This document shows, one piece after another, positions 26,061 through 37,464 of a stretch of 64,000 nucleotides of DNA. Under the pieces are notes generated by a model, which saw only the letters and a list, made by a program, of their open reading frames with translations, did no database searches and was not told the DNA's origin. Where the stretch lies: positions 186,001-250,000 of the forward strand of contig BRON01000012.1 in assembly GCA_024345305.1 (NCBI GenBank), given 5' to 3'. Numbering within the stretch: the first letter of the stretch is position 1; every line of letters begins with the position of its first letter. Made by a program: the position numbers and the translations under genes. Source of the DNA: Mrakia gelida. Lineage: Eukaryota; Basidiomycota; Tremellomycetes; Cystofilobasidiales; Mrakiaceae.

Positions 26061-28957
26061 ATGACGGATCGCACGTCCTCACCTCAGGCTTCCTCCTCAT
26101 CTCGACGGCCCTCCCTCTCCCCTACGACCTCCAAAACGGACAAGCTTCCTCCGTTTCGATACGAGACTCAACCTCCGAATCATCTGGTCTCCCCAAAGAG
26201 CGAAGCAACGACACCCTCCTTCTTCCCCTCGAGCTCGTCGACCTCGACCTTCCCTCCTTCCTCTTTCAATCAACTCCACCCTCCCTCCCTACCGTCTATA
26301 AACGACCGTCGTCACTCCTCGGCTTCCCCTCCTCCTCATCTTCCAGCTCTCACCCTCCAACGACCTTCGAACCCTCAAGAATCAGGAGCCCTTCCCCCGA
26401 TATCGCCGTTACACCCCTTTGACTTCGCTGCCTTCGACGCTGGAAGGAGGAGAGGAAGCATCACGGATCCGAGTCTACACGTGGCTTCGACTCAGAGAGG
26501 AGGATCCCCTCGAGGAATTCCTGGTGGACTAGGGAACGGAGGTGCGAGGAGTCCAACAGACCAGAGCCCGTCGTCGTCTTCGAATCCAAACTCGCCGACG
26601 CACTCATCCTTCCCTCCAAGCTCCTACCCCTTTCCTACCTCGGAACGACGAACCTCCATCAACTCCATCACCTCCAACAACTCTGGATCCACTCCTAACC
26701 CCAACTCGTTCTACTCTCCTTCGCCTCTCTCCTCAGCGAACGGACAGCAACTCCCTCCTCCTCGTCCCTCCTCCTTCTTCCCTCCTCACCACCTTCCAAG
26801 CACTCGCGACAACTCGATCTCTCCGACATCCAACGGCCGAACTCCTACGCCAGGAGAAGGAGGATACCGGAGCGTCATGGACGAGCCTCCGTCGCCGAAG
26901 AGTGGTCGACCCGCGAGTTCGGAGGACAGGATGAGCGTCGACGAGGGTCCTCTCGGCGAGAAGCCGAAAAGCTCGATGGGAGAGGGAAGGTTCATGCCTC
27001 CGCTCTCTGGGCTTCCTACGAGACCTGGACTTCCAAGACACGCGTCAGGATCAGGAGCAATACCGTCGCGTCCGTGGACGCCAACCGAGAGCGCTGGGTC
27101 GGGACCGAGTCCGTTCGGGAAGATGGAGGGAGTCGTCGCTGGTTCGAGCTCGAAGGAAGGAGGATCTGCTGCTGCTGGAGAGGAGAGAGACAGGTTTACA
27201 CATCATCTTCCTCAGTTCGACTACTCCCAGAGGAGGCATTCCATCGCCGTCGGTTATCCCACTCCCAACTCGTCGTCCGACCAAATCGCTCCTCTCCTCC
27301 CTCCTCCTCCTCCAAACTGGTCTCAAGCCGCTCTCAAGAGGAAGATGTCTCACGACCGAGCTGCAGCCTCCTCCCTACCTCCTCCTCACCAACCCTCAGG
27401 ACTCGCCGATGGATCCGAACCCGCGTCGCCGTCGTCTGGACCTTACCGACATCCCCTCGCTCCCGGATCCAACTCTGCCTCTCCCTCATCCGAAGGAGGT
27501 CCTCTCAAACGACGAGGCTCGGCGTTCGACTCCAAGATGACCTCTCTATCGCTCTCGGAACGACCGGACGGAGGAGCGTCGCTCGGAGGAGGATGGTGGG
27601 CGGATCGTCGAGACTCGACCGCGTCACTTTGGAGCAACGCCAGTCATGTCAGCAGCACTGGAGGAGGCTACAATACTACTGGATCGACTCAGACGAGCTA
27701 CACTGGTGGAGGAGGAGGAAGTGGGTCGGAGGCTGGCGGATTGGGAGGCTCGAAGGGATACGCGTGGCCGGGAGCGGGAGGAGCGTACCACCCTCCTGGA
27801 GGATCTCGACCGTGGCAAGGACCAGGAACGTCAGCGAGTCCGACGGATCCCAACCTCGGAGGACCTCTCTCGAGATCGTCGTCGCCAGTAGGAGGAGCTC
27901 CTGCTGCCTCTCAAGGCGGAGCCGGATCGTTCGAGCCTCACGACAACGGACGACCCGTCTTCAGGGATCTCGCAGGTTACTCGATGAACAACGGTCGAAA
28001 CTCATCCTCGGCTAGGTCGTCCGCTACCGTCACCAGCGGTTCGATGCCTCCTCACCACTCCTCCGGTCTCCCCTCCAACTCGAAACCCTCGTCGCCTTCG
28101 TCGTCGGTCTCGCCCGTTCCAACCTCGATGCCTCCTCCCTCCTCGTCCAACTTCACTCCTTCACACCACCCCTCCTCTCACCAACACGATTCCTCGTCAT
28201 CTCAGGGATCGTACCAGCAGATGAGCAGTCACCTCGCTCCTCCTCAGAACGCAGGAGACGGAACGGGTCCCGACGGAGAGACGCCTTACTCGAGGAGTCC
28301 CGAGCTTCGAGTTTCGCACAAGCTCGCTGAGAGGAAGAGGAGGAAGGAGATGAAGGAGCTGTTCGACGAGCTGAGGGATCATCTGCCGGCGGATCGAGGG
28401 ATGAAGGCTTCGAAGTGGGAGATTCTGAGCAAGGGTCAGTCGCGAGCATCGTTCCTTCCATTTCGACGACGCGTCGCCCTTTCTCCTTTCGACCTCGTGC
28501 TGACTTTTTCATTATGTCTCGTCTCCCTTTCCAAACAGCCGTCGACTACATCAACCAAATCAAGAACACCTCCGAGGCCAAGGATCGAGAGCTCGAAGCC
28601 CTCCGACACGAACTCTCCGTCTTCCGAGCCAGTTCCTCCTCCCAACCTTCTCACGCTTCATCCGATGATCGATCGAACGGCCGACTTCCCTCCTCGGTCT
28701 CCTCTCAAGATCACCACCCTTCCTTCCCTCCTCCTCACCACAACTCTCTCCACCACCAGCCCTACCCTCCTCTTCCCCATCCTCACCACCTCCAAGGTCC
28801 TCCTCCTTCGTTCGGCCCTCCTCCCGGATCCTACAACAACCCAGGCTCGTACTCGATGGGAGGGAACTACCAACCGCCTCCTCAGTCGTCGTCCATCAGG
28901 TCGTCCTACCCTCCCGCTCCCTCGTCGGTGGAGCAGATGGATTCCAGGAGAGGTTGA
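26061..28957 (+). CDS. bHLH transcription factor
   Basis: Two exons (26061-28434, 28539-28957) give 930 residues; the intron splits the HLH domain. The first 750 residues are Ser/Pro-rich and disordered-looking, with His/Pro and Gly/Ser runs. The bHLH domain is [20 protein letters not shown], then [20 protein letters not shown] and [14 protein letters not shown]. It continues into a short leucine-spaced helix ([15 protein letters not shown]). The His-Glu-Arg pattern in HKLAERKRR fits class B bHLH proteins that bind CACGTG. The tail is again Ser/Pro/His-rich. Nuclear role and E-box binding are inference from the domain. Target genes are unknown. Confidence 0.85.
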
Positions 28958-29997
28958 AGGATCGTCGAGTTTCGGTCTCGTCGCGTTCCGTTCCCCTCCC
29001 TTCCTTCTCTTTCACGTACATCATCCCTCTCCGAACCCACACGCCATATGTAACATCTCCCCTCCTCCTCTTCTCATACTACACGCCAAACCCACACACC
29101 CTTATGTACACAACCTCGCTCTCTCGCATCTCCTCTTGCCCTCCCTGCTACGCACCTCCTTCGTTCTTCCCTTCTTTCTTACCTTTGGGCTTTCTGATCT
29201 CTCCCTCCTTCCAACACATACACATCCACACACACACTTGCATCCATACTTACTCCTCTACTCCCCTTTGCACTCCGTCTCAACACGCTCACGAACACTC
29301 TCTCACCTCATCTCGCTGTCGTTCTCGTTTCTTCGTTTCGTTTCACCTGCTTGCGTTGCCGTCTCTTTCTGTTCTTCTTTTCGTTTCGTGCTAGTCTTTT
29401 TGTTTTGATCGATCATGGTCTCGTTCGCTTTTCTTATCGAGAAGGTGGGGTGGTGGGAAAGCGAGCGAACTGGGAGAGAGCAGGACGAGAGAGAACTGCG
29501 ACGCGTCCGTCTCGAAGAGACGAAGACAACGCGATCTGGAAACCATGATATTAAACGAGTCGAAAGAGAGTATCCCAAAAAAAATGAAAGACGGTCAGGG
29601 AGGAGGGGGCATGTGAAGTCAAGAAGGGAACGCGTCGCAAGAAAACCCGAAGAGACGTGAAACGAAACGAAGCGAAAGGGAGAGCCAAAACCTAGAGAGC
29701 TACAAAAAGAAGAGAGAACGAGACTGAAGTTGAACGAGGAGACGTATGCATGAGTGTGGTTAGAGAGCGAAACGAGAACGAGCGAGAAACGAGAGAAGTG
29801 AACGAACTGGAAACGAACGAAGGGAGGGAAACGAGCGAAGAAAACATCTAAAGAAACGAGAGAAAGCACGACGGAGAAAGAAAAGACCCAGACGAATGAG
29901 AAGGTAGAGGTAAGATATTCAACCCTTGAAAAGCAAAACCCACCCCGAAAAGGAACGAGCAAGAACGAGAAGCTAAAACTCGACGCTGAGCGCGCGC
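28958..29997. other. Convergent 3' UTRs of the bHLH gene and the Chk2-like kinase
   Basis: About 1 kb without a supported gene. The plus strand is CT-rich to about 29400 and GA-rich after that, which is what two converging transcripts with pyrimidine-rich sense strands would give. It includes a CA-rich stretch (29215-29245). A 232-residue minus-strand open frame here is Ser/Phe-rich and has no domain. Confidence 0.5.
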
Positions 29998-32900
29998 TCA
30001 ACCTCTCCTCCCACTCCTCCTCCTCCCCGTCGCATCGCCCGATCCTCGTCCCTTCCCCTTCCCAACAATGGGACTCCCACCATCCACACTCATCCCCAGG
30101 ATACTACTATCCTCCGGCGATCCAGTCTTCCTCCTGACGTTCCTCCCGTTGCTCGCCGGCGTGGACGCGACCTTCGAAGCGCCGGCTTTCGACCTCGTTG
30201 ACGTAGAAGCTGAGGCCGCCGCTGCTGTTGCTCGACTCTTGATCCTGGCTGATCGTTTGACGGGAGAGGGCTCGTCGTCTTTGGCGGTGGTGGTGGTGGT
30301 AGAGGTGGAAGCGGCTGGGGTGGGAGGGTGAACGGGGTCGGGTTTGGGAGAGGTTGGAGGGTCCGAGAGGGAGGAAGAGGAGAAAGCTCCTGGACTGCCG
30401 AGGAGGGTTCCGTCTCGATCTCCTCGTTCTTGTTCATTCTGCTGTTGAGCGTACTCGTCGAGAGAGGGAGAGGTGGAACGTTTCCTTTTGGGTGTGGGGA
30501 GGGGTTTGGATTGCTGAGCGGGAGGAGTTTCAGGAGGAGCTGCGACGGGAGCGGGAGCTGGTGCTGGTCGAGGTCGAGCAATGGGAGGGTGATAGACTGG
30601 TGGAGGAGGAACGCCAAGAGCGTAAGGCTGAGGAGGAGGTGGTGGTGGGATGTTGAAGCCTTCGCCGTCGCTGTGCTTGATGTCGAGATCCATTCCTCCG
30701 CCTCCCGACCCGAGCGCTGGACTCCAGCTTCCCAATCCACCGAGGTCCTGGTTGCTCTCGCCTTCCGACATCGAGAATTTGGAGCTGAGAGCGTTGGGAG
30801 CAATGGGAGGAGGAGCGGCGAGTTGATCTCGACCCAGGGCGAGTTGGGAGAAGGGTTGCGAGAAGGACTCGGACTCGGAAAGTCCAGACATCGACGCTGA
30901 TCCGTTGGCATCCAACCCGTTCGGCTTCCGGTCGACGTCCTCGTCGATAGCCATCGACCAGAGAGGAGCTGGCTCCTCAGGAGCGACCTCCGTTCCAGCT
31001 CGGGTTCCGATGGTGGTGTTCTCGAACGAGGTTGAAGTAACGAAGGAATCGTCGGCGGCGAGAGAGGTGTGAGTTCCGACGACCGTTGGTTTTCGAAGCC
31101 ATGGATGGGTGAGAGCGGCTTCGAGGGACAGTCGTGTTTTGGGATCCTTGCTGAGGAGTCGATCGACGAAGTCCTTGGCTGTGAGAGCGAGAAGAGAGAG
31201 TGATGATTAGTGAAAGTCGCGTCGACCGAGAAGCGAGGACGCTCGAACTCACCGATATCAGAAACTCCCATCTCAACGAAAGGACTGAAGTCGACTCGGT
31301 CCATCTGTCTCTTCTTGAGTCTGACCTCGATAGGGTCGGCGGATTCCTCGGTGAAGGGAAGAAGCTGGGAAAGAGAGCGACGCGTCAGAAATCGAAGAAG
31401 CGCGAGACGAGCAAACACGAGTCGACTGACCTTCGTGAGCATCGCGTAGACGATGATTCCGACCGACCACGAGTCAACGGCATCGTCGTATCCAACTCCG
31501 GCGGGGTGAAGAACGACCTGGGAGAGACGAAGAGCAAGTCAGGTCGGGAAAGAGGGAAAGGAAGACGAAGAAGGCGAGCTCACCTCCGGTGCCACTGTTC
31601 GAGAGAAAAGCGAGGAAGAAGTCAGCTCTGGACTGTGAGACATCATCGAATCGAGGAAAAGAGTACTCACAGTACTGAGGAGTCCCAACCATCGACTTGA
31701 GGCTGAAGAACGAACCGCGGAGAACGGTCAGCTCGAACCAAACAGGGAGTCGAACGAAGATCAACTTACTAAGTTCCACTGTTATCGCACATCTTCGCGA
31801 GTCCGAAATCAGCGATCTTGACCTGCCTTGGCTCGTCGAGGGTGAGGAGAACGTTCTAGAAGGGTGTGAGAAGAAGGGTGACAGTCAGCGACGAGCGATC
31901 CCTCGCGCGAGTTCAAAGTCGAACGAAGACTGACCTCAGGCTTGAGATCTCGATGGGTGACTCCCTTCCGATGAGTATAGGCCATGGCTTCACAGATCTG
32001 TCGAGTGATGCTGATCGCTTCGTCCTCGGCTAAAGAGGGAAGGGGACGAAGAACGAGAGGTTAGCTTGGGAGCGAAGAGACACAGCGAGGAGGAACGAGG
32101 ACGAACAAAGACCTCCTTCCTGCTTGGCCATGATGTACTCGAGAAGATTCCCTCCGTCGACGAACTGGAGATGAGATCGAAAGCGAAAGAAGTCAGCCTG
32201 GTGACTAGATGAGAGGGACACGAAAGAAGAGCGAGTCGAACGAACCTCGAGGATGAGATAGATGATTCGGTCGTCCTCGAAGAACTCCTTGAACTGGCAG
32301 ATGTTGGGCTGAGAAACGAGGTGGACAAAGAGGATCAGTCACAGCGAGGGACAGAAAGTGAAGAGGGGAGGACGAACGTGTTGCAGCTTCTCCAGAATAT
32401 CGATCTCGCGCTCGAACAGTTTGAGAGTCTTAGGATTTGACAAGAACTTGTGCTTTTGGATCTCTGTGAAGTGTAAGGGAAGAAGAGAGTCAGTTCCGGG
32501 TGAGGAGCAACGCCCCTCCATGCGAGGGAAGAGCTAGTCGGCTCGAAGGAAGAAGGAGGACGAGAACGACGCGACTGACCTTTGATGGCTACGATCTCCC
32601 CTCCCTCGAGCGTAACGGCCTTCTTGACGTCGGCGAAGGTTCCAGCTCCTAGCTCTCCACTGTAAAATCAATGAACAACGCGAAGGTGAGTCAAGGAAGA
32701 TCGTCGAGAGGGAAAGTAGAAAGAAACGAGACGAACATGATGTGATCTTGATTTTCGTCGAAGGACGCGATCCCAAAACGACAGTCAGCTCCCCACTCTC
32801 GTTCTCGCCGGCATTTCCGTCGAAACAGGAACTCACAGAAATCAAACACCTCACACTGAAGAACCGAAGAACCCCAAGAAAAGATCAGCTTCGTCGAGTT

Positions 32901-33950
32901 CTTTCCGTTCAACCTCTCGGCGTCGATACCGACCCCTCCCTTCCATCTCTTCACTTCTGCTTCAAAGGAAAAACGAAGGAACTCACCCTTCCTTCCGTCT
33001 CCGCCCACTTCTCCGCCTTATGGAAGACCAGCTTGACTCCTCCCGTGCTCGGAGCAGCTCCTGAGTGCTTGGACGTCGCTCCGAGCTCGATTTCGTCTCC
33101 GTGAGTGAGGACCTTCTTGCGTCGCTTGACGAGCTTCTCCCCTGGGTGGAAAGAGAAAAGGAAAAGGTTCGGTCTTCAGCGTGGGGCCCCGAGAATGAGA
33201 TGAGAAGAGAGAGAAGACTTACCGTTGAGCCAAGTACCGTTGGAAGAGCTTTGAGCGAGCAGAGAGAAGGGAGGAGGGAGGATGAGCGAGCTGACGAAGG
33301 GAGAGAGGTGAAGAGCGACAAGAGAGAGAAGGACAAACCCAAGGTCTTCGAGGTAGATGATAGGGCTGTTAGGATCGCTATCGTCGAGGGTGATGGTGCA
33401 GTGGTTGTTGCCTGAGGGGTTGGAAGAGCAAGGAACGGTATCCATCAGCGAGAGCTCGGAAGCTACTCCTCCCTTGAGCTCTTCCCAACCCTTCGTCCGT
33501 TCCCGTCCTCGACCAGCAGCCTCTTGAGCGTCTTCGAACAGAGTGGGGGTAGGTGAAGGTAGTACTGACTGATTCTGAGTTCCTTGAATATGATCTGAGC
33601 TCTCTTCTGTCTTCCTAGAAGGTACTTGTGAGTCCCGTTCTCGAGCTTGTAGTTGACCCTGTCCGTCGAAGGTGCAGCTTGAGAGGAAGTTGTCTCCTTA
33701 GCGGCGGTGGTGATGTTCATCAGAAGCCCCCCTGGAAGTCACCAGAGAAAGCGAGCTTAGCTTGAGTAGACGAGGGAGGGAAGGGGAGCTCTTCGAAGGG
33801 GAGGAAGGGAGGAGGGACCGAAGGGAAGGGAGCTGGGAACGAACAGTGATCTTGAGCGGGCTCCTGAGAAGGAGGAAGCTGAGATCCTGTAGGTTGAGTA
33901 GCAGTTTGAGTAGCTTGGAAGTCGTCCGTATCAGAATAGGTGTCCGACAT
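29998..33950 (-). CDS. Chk2/Rad53/Cds1-type checkpoint kinase with FHA domain
   Basis: DNA-damage and replication checkpoint effector kinase. ATG is at 33950 (MSDTYSDTDDFQATQTATQP). The first 40 residues form an SQ/TQ cluster (several TQ and SQ sites), the usual target of ATM/ATR kinases. An FHA domain follows, with GR in HKYLLGRQKR, NHCTITLDD and SSNGTWLNGEKLVKRRK. The kinase domain is in short exons: GELGAGTFADVKKAVTL, VAIK, YTHRKGVTHRDLKPE, VKIADFGLAKMCDNSGT, VGTPQYC, VDSWSVGIIVYAMLTK. A Pro/Ala-rich tail of about 300 residues holds a basic nuclear-signal-like PTPKRKRSTSP and a final RRRSGRRG (TGA 30000-29998). More than ten introns; not every junction was checked. Confidence 0.92.
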
Positions 33951-34437
33951 GGCGGAGAGAGGGAAAGGAGGAGGGAAGGAGGAAGGAGGAGGGGAGGGGA
34001 GGAGGTGATGGAGGTCGAGAGGTCGCGCGGCTGATGAGAGAGCTTCTCAGAGCAGTGAGGGAGAGCGGGGTCGATCTTGAAAAGCGGGTTGGGGTGGGTA
34101 TATGCTTAAAGGGAAGCAGAAAGGAAGAAGAGCTGTTTAGGTGGCGAAAAGGGAGGAGGGAAGATGGTGGGAGGTGGGGAGGAGAGAGCAAGGGGGATTC
34201 AGACTGAACTGTGCTAAACCAGGAGCACGCGCCTGAGAGATCCTTCGAGACCAATTCAAGCACATTTTCTCGAGCCTCCGAGCTTCCATAGCGGACTCCT
34301 CTTCAGGGAAGAGGATTCTCAAGAACGCTCTCCAAAAAAAACAGCAGCGAGAGAGGAGAGCTCGAGCACACCGTTCCTTCCCTCCAAACCGCCATCACCT
34401 CTCACCCTCCTTCCTCCTCCTTCTCTCTCCCTTCGCG
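33951..34437. promoter_or_regulatory. Divergent promoter, Chk2-like kinase / INO80F-like subunit
   Basis: A 487-nt divergent gap. The plus strand is GA-rich near 33960-34010 and CT-rich near 34375-34437, so each gene has a pyrimidine-rich leader on its own strand. A8 at 34333-34340. No TATA-like element recognised. Confidence 0.45.
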
Positions 34438-35339
34438 ATGGACTCCCCCGCTTCAACTCCAGCAGCAGCAGCAGGTCCTTCCGGCTCCGTCTCAGGCTCA
34501 GTCCCACCCTCAACAGCTCCCGCTCCTCGAACAAAGTCCAAGATGTACGGAAGTCAGCTCGCAAAGGAAGGAGACGTTCAGTCAGTCCTCCCTCGCCTCA
34601 CTTCCCTTCCTCTCCTTCGCCCGCTTCAACGGACGAGCTGACCAATATACATGCTCTTTTGGATATACAGGAAGTACCGAGCGAAGTACAAGGATCTCAA
34701 GATCAAGGTCAAGGAGATCGAGAAGGTCAGCTTGAGCTCTCTCCCCTTCCTTCCTCCCCGTTGAGCTCGACTTCGCGAACTCGAAGCTCACTCTTGCCTC
34801 CTTTCCGTCCTTCTTTCGCCTCTTTCGCGGTACCAGGACAACGACAAGATCGTCCTCAAGATCGCTAAAGCTAAGCGAGCTATCCAAAGGGTCAGGATGG
34901 AACGAGCGTGAGTGTCTACGTCTTCTCGAGCTCCTTCGCATCACCTCCTCCCTTCCCCCTTCTCCCAACTAACTCCCGTCTCCTTCTTCGTCTCAGTCTG
35001 ATCTACGAACGTCTCATCCTCAATCCCATCCCTCCTCCAACCTCAACCACCAACGGAAGCGCTGCTCCTCCTCCACCAACGCTCGAGTCCTTCCTCATCC
35101 CTTCAACCTCAACCTCAACACCAGCTCCCACACCAGCCTTCGCTCCAGCACCAGCAGCAGCAGCAGTCCCTCCTCCACCACCGGCTCCAGCTTATCCATC
35201 CACCTCAGCCTCGTCAGTCATCCCCGCTCCTCCTGTGGCAGCTCAGGCTCCTCCTCCTCCTCCGCCAACGAACGGAGCAGGAGCTGGAGGAGGAGGACTC
35301 GTCGACGCTGGACCTCCTTTCCCGACGCCTATGGTTTGA
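34438..35339 (+). CDS. INO80 complex subunit F-like (TFPT / Iec3-like) protein
   Basis: Four exons (34438-34580, 34671-34725, 34837-34907, 34997-35339), 203 residues, all in frame. Residues 36-90 form a basic coiled coil: KMYGSQLAKEGDVQKYRAKY, KDLKIKVKEIEKDNDKIVLK, IAKAKRAIQRVRMERALIYE. This pattern (short N-terminal KYRxKYKxLK, then a basic KAKRAIxRxRxER helix) is what I know from INO80F domains of human TFPT and fission yeast Iec3. The C-terminal half is Pro/Ala/Ser-rich, ending PPFPTPMV. A role in the INO80 chromatin remodeller is inferred. Another small coiled-coil nuclear protein is possible. Confidence 0.65.
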
Positions 35340-35685
35340 GAAGAAGCTGGACTGGGTAGGATAGGGTGAGGCGATGGGTCGATGTGTTGTTTGTAACGAG
35401 TATACTTTTTCGCTTTCGGCTTTGTGAGTCGAGTTGTTTGGGAGAGAGGGAGGGAAAGAGAGCAGAGGAGAGTCTCGAACTCGAGGGTTGCGGTGCGCTG
35501 CTACCATCACCATTTTCCTAGCGCAACGAGAGCGTGGTCAAAGCAGGGTAGAGTGAACGAGAGTTTGTTTCACTCGTTTCTCGTTTCCGAATCCTCGTGG
35601 ATGAACGCCTGAGCGTCTCTCTTCCCTGCTCGCCGCGCACTTTCAACGAGCGGTCAAGGCTTTCCACGAGACGAGGAGAGATGCA
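35340..35685. other. Downstream of the INO80F-like gene
   Basis: No supported gene. 35464-35530 on the minus strand has a tRNA-like AGTTCGAGACT but no matching acceptor stem. GA-rich 35430-35480. Confidence 0.4.
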
Positions 35686-35745
35686 TCTGAAGTCCATGTA
35701 TATCTTCCGATGCTCGTCGTGAAGGAGGTAGGTCGTTGGGCGTTA
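35686..35745 (-). repeat. Conserved element B of a dispersed pair
   Basis: Reverse-strand copy of the element at 8329-8395. It begins TAACGCCCAACGACC directly after an AG acceptor and shares CGACGAGCATC and ATATACATGGACTTCAGAT with copy A. The intron before it also resembles that of copy A, including GACGCGTCGACTG. It is 4 nt longer than copy A near its start. Confidence 0.65.
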
Positions 35746-36300
35746 CTCTTCGTGAGAGAGAGAAGCGAGAGAGGGAGAGAGAACGGTCAGTCGACGCGTC
35801 TTCTCGACGAGCGAAAGGACGAAGCGAAAAGAACGGACCCGTGGTTAAGGATCCGAAACAAGAAAGAAAGTTGACCGAGTGTTGCCGAAGGCTGTAAGTG
35901 AGTAGACGATGCGAAGCCTGCAGAACGAATGGTGGAGGGAGGGAGGAGGAAGATGGTCAGTCGACGCGGCGGCTCGACCTCCTCGCCAAACGACGTCCAC
36001 CACAGAGAAGAAGAGCCAGCGTTCGAAGACGTGGTAGGAGTAGATCGAGCGAGTTTAAGACGTACCTCGTGATCGATGAAGAAGCGATGTCTGAATCATT
36101 GACCTCCGATCCCTTCCTCGTGCAAACGAGGGGGTGGGACTCTGATGAAGGTAGTGACGAGGGAGTGCTGGTTGGCAGGTTTGGACGCTAGAGTGGGCGG
36201 GGCAGGAGGAGGACGAGGAAAGGGAGCGAGGGAACGTCGTGTTAGTTTGTTAGCTCAAAATATGTCAGCATCGCTCAGACTCACCTACGCTCACGCAGAT
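35686..36300 (-). other. Spliced minus-strand segment of unknown coding status
   Basis: Introns with clear donors and acceptors can be read on the minus strand at 36284-36188, 36065-35918 and 35838-35746, most with a CTGAC-like branch motif. The exons between them (36187-36066, 35917-35839) share one frame that stays open into the last exon. That frame has no recognisable domain, and no upstream ATG was found before the divergent gene at 36674. It may be an orphan copy of the BTB-gene 3' tail or an unannotated gene. Confidence 0.4.
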
Positions 36301-36673
36301 GTGGAGATTTAAGGAAAGCTCTATCCAGTGCAAGGAAGGACGAGGGGAGAGTGGAAGAGGGAAAGGGCGGACTGAACTCGCGGTGAGAGGAGAGATGCGA
36401 CGCGTCTCAGCAACGAGGCGAGCTCCTTGATCTCGGCTTCGTAACGTTTTGGGTCAATCGCAGTCACTAACTATGCACGTTCTAGTGATGTTCTCGGCTG
36501 TGCTGTGATGAAAATGTCTCGTCGTTTGGTCTTCAGAACCTAGCGACGCCCCTGTCGAACGACTCCGCATGCGACCTCTCGCTTCCCTCTTTCTGCATCG
36601 CCTTTCACCCTCCATCCGACCACCATCATCCAAACTCGAAGATTTTGCCTCTTCTCCTCCGACTCCCACATCC

Positions 36674-37464
36674 ATGTCCAACTCAACCCCTCCCGACTAC
36701 GCGTCTCTTCTCCCTTCTTGGACTCCTGGTCGTCGCCCCGTCACCGACTCCTCTTCTCCTCCTTCCCCTCCCGCTCTTAACTTCCTTTCCCTCCTCTATC
36801 ACATCCTCATGTTCCTCCCTCACTTCTTCCTCGCCCTCGGAATCCCCTCCTTCACCTTCACCACGAGCTTCGCGCTCCTCGCTTTCCTCACCATCGGTCT
36901 CAGCGCGCTTCACTCGCACGCCGTCCACCTCGTCTACTCCCCCAAGAGCGTTCTCGAGCTCATTCGCTCTCAATGGCGGCTCGCCAACTACCATGGATCG
37001 TTGATCCTGATCTCGTGCTTGGTGATTTGGGGCAGGAAGATGGAGCAGTCAAGCGAGGACGCAGGGTGGCTGTTCTGGGGTGGGATTATTGCTCTCGCCG
37101 TGGGACTGCTGGTTCTTGGACTCCTGAACGGTGGTGAGTGTGCTTCTCTTTGATCTCATGCAGGCACGCTCGTCGAAGCTGAGCCTCTGATCTCTCACAG
37201 TCTTTGCCGAAAAGGTCGAAGCCGAGAAGAAGCGACTCGCCGACGGAGAAACTGGAGGGCCTGAGGAGGAAAGGACGGAGCTCATCTACGCGAACGAGGC
37301 TGAAGACTTCGGAAAAGACGCGTTGGAAAGGGAGGAGGGGGCGGGATCCAGGACGGAGACGAAATGTGAGTCTCGTTACGTCTACTTCTTCCCTCGACGC
37401 GTCGGGCTTCGTTCATTCGTCTGACTGATCTTCTTGCGCCGCTTTCTTCCTCACCCACAAAGGA
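36674..37464 (+). CDS. Small multi-pass membrane protein, unknown family
   Basis: Exons 36674-37133, 37201-37365 and a last coding piece of 2 nt (37463-37464) give 208 residues. The stop codon is split by the last intron (T|GA). About four hydrophobic helices are visible: LLYHILMFLPHFFLALGI, TTSFALLAFLTIGLSAL, HGSLILISCLVIWG and LFWGGIIALAVGLLVLGLL. A charged tail follows (FAEKVEAEKKRLADGE, ANEAEDFGKDALER). I do not recognise the family. An upstream in-frame ATG at 36569 would add 35 residues with a presequence-like start (MRPLASLFLHRLSPSIRP), so the start is unsure. Other upstream ATGs (near 36488) are out of the picture only if transcription starts after them. Confidence 0.65.

Noticed and set aside
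35464..35530. tRNA-like sequence on the minus strand
   Set aside because: A T-loop-like AGTTCGAGACT is present, but the T stem has two mismatches and no acceptor stem partner exists upstream.
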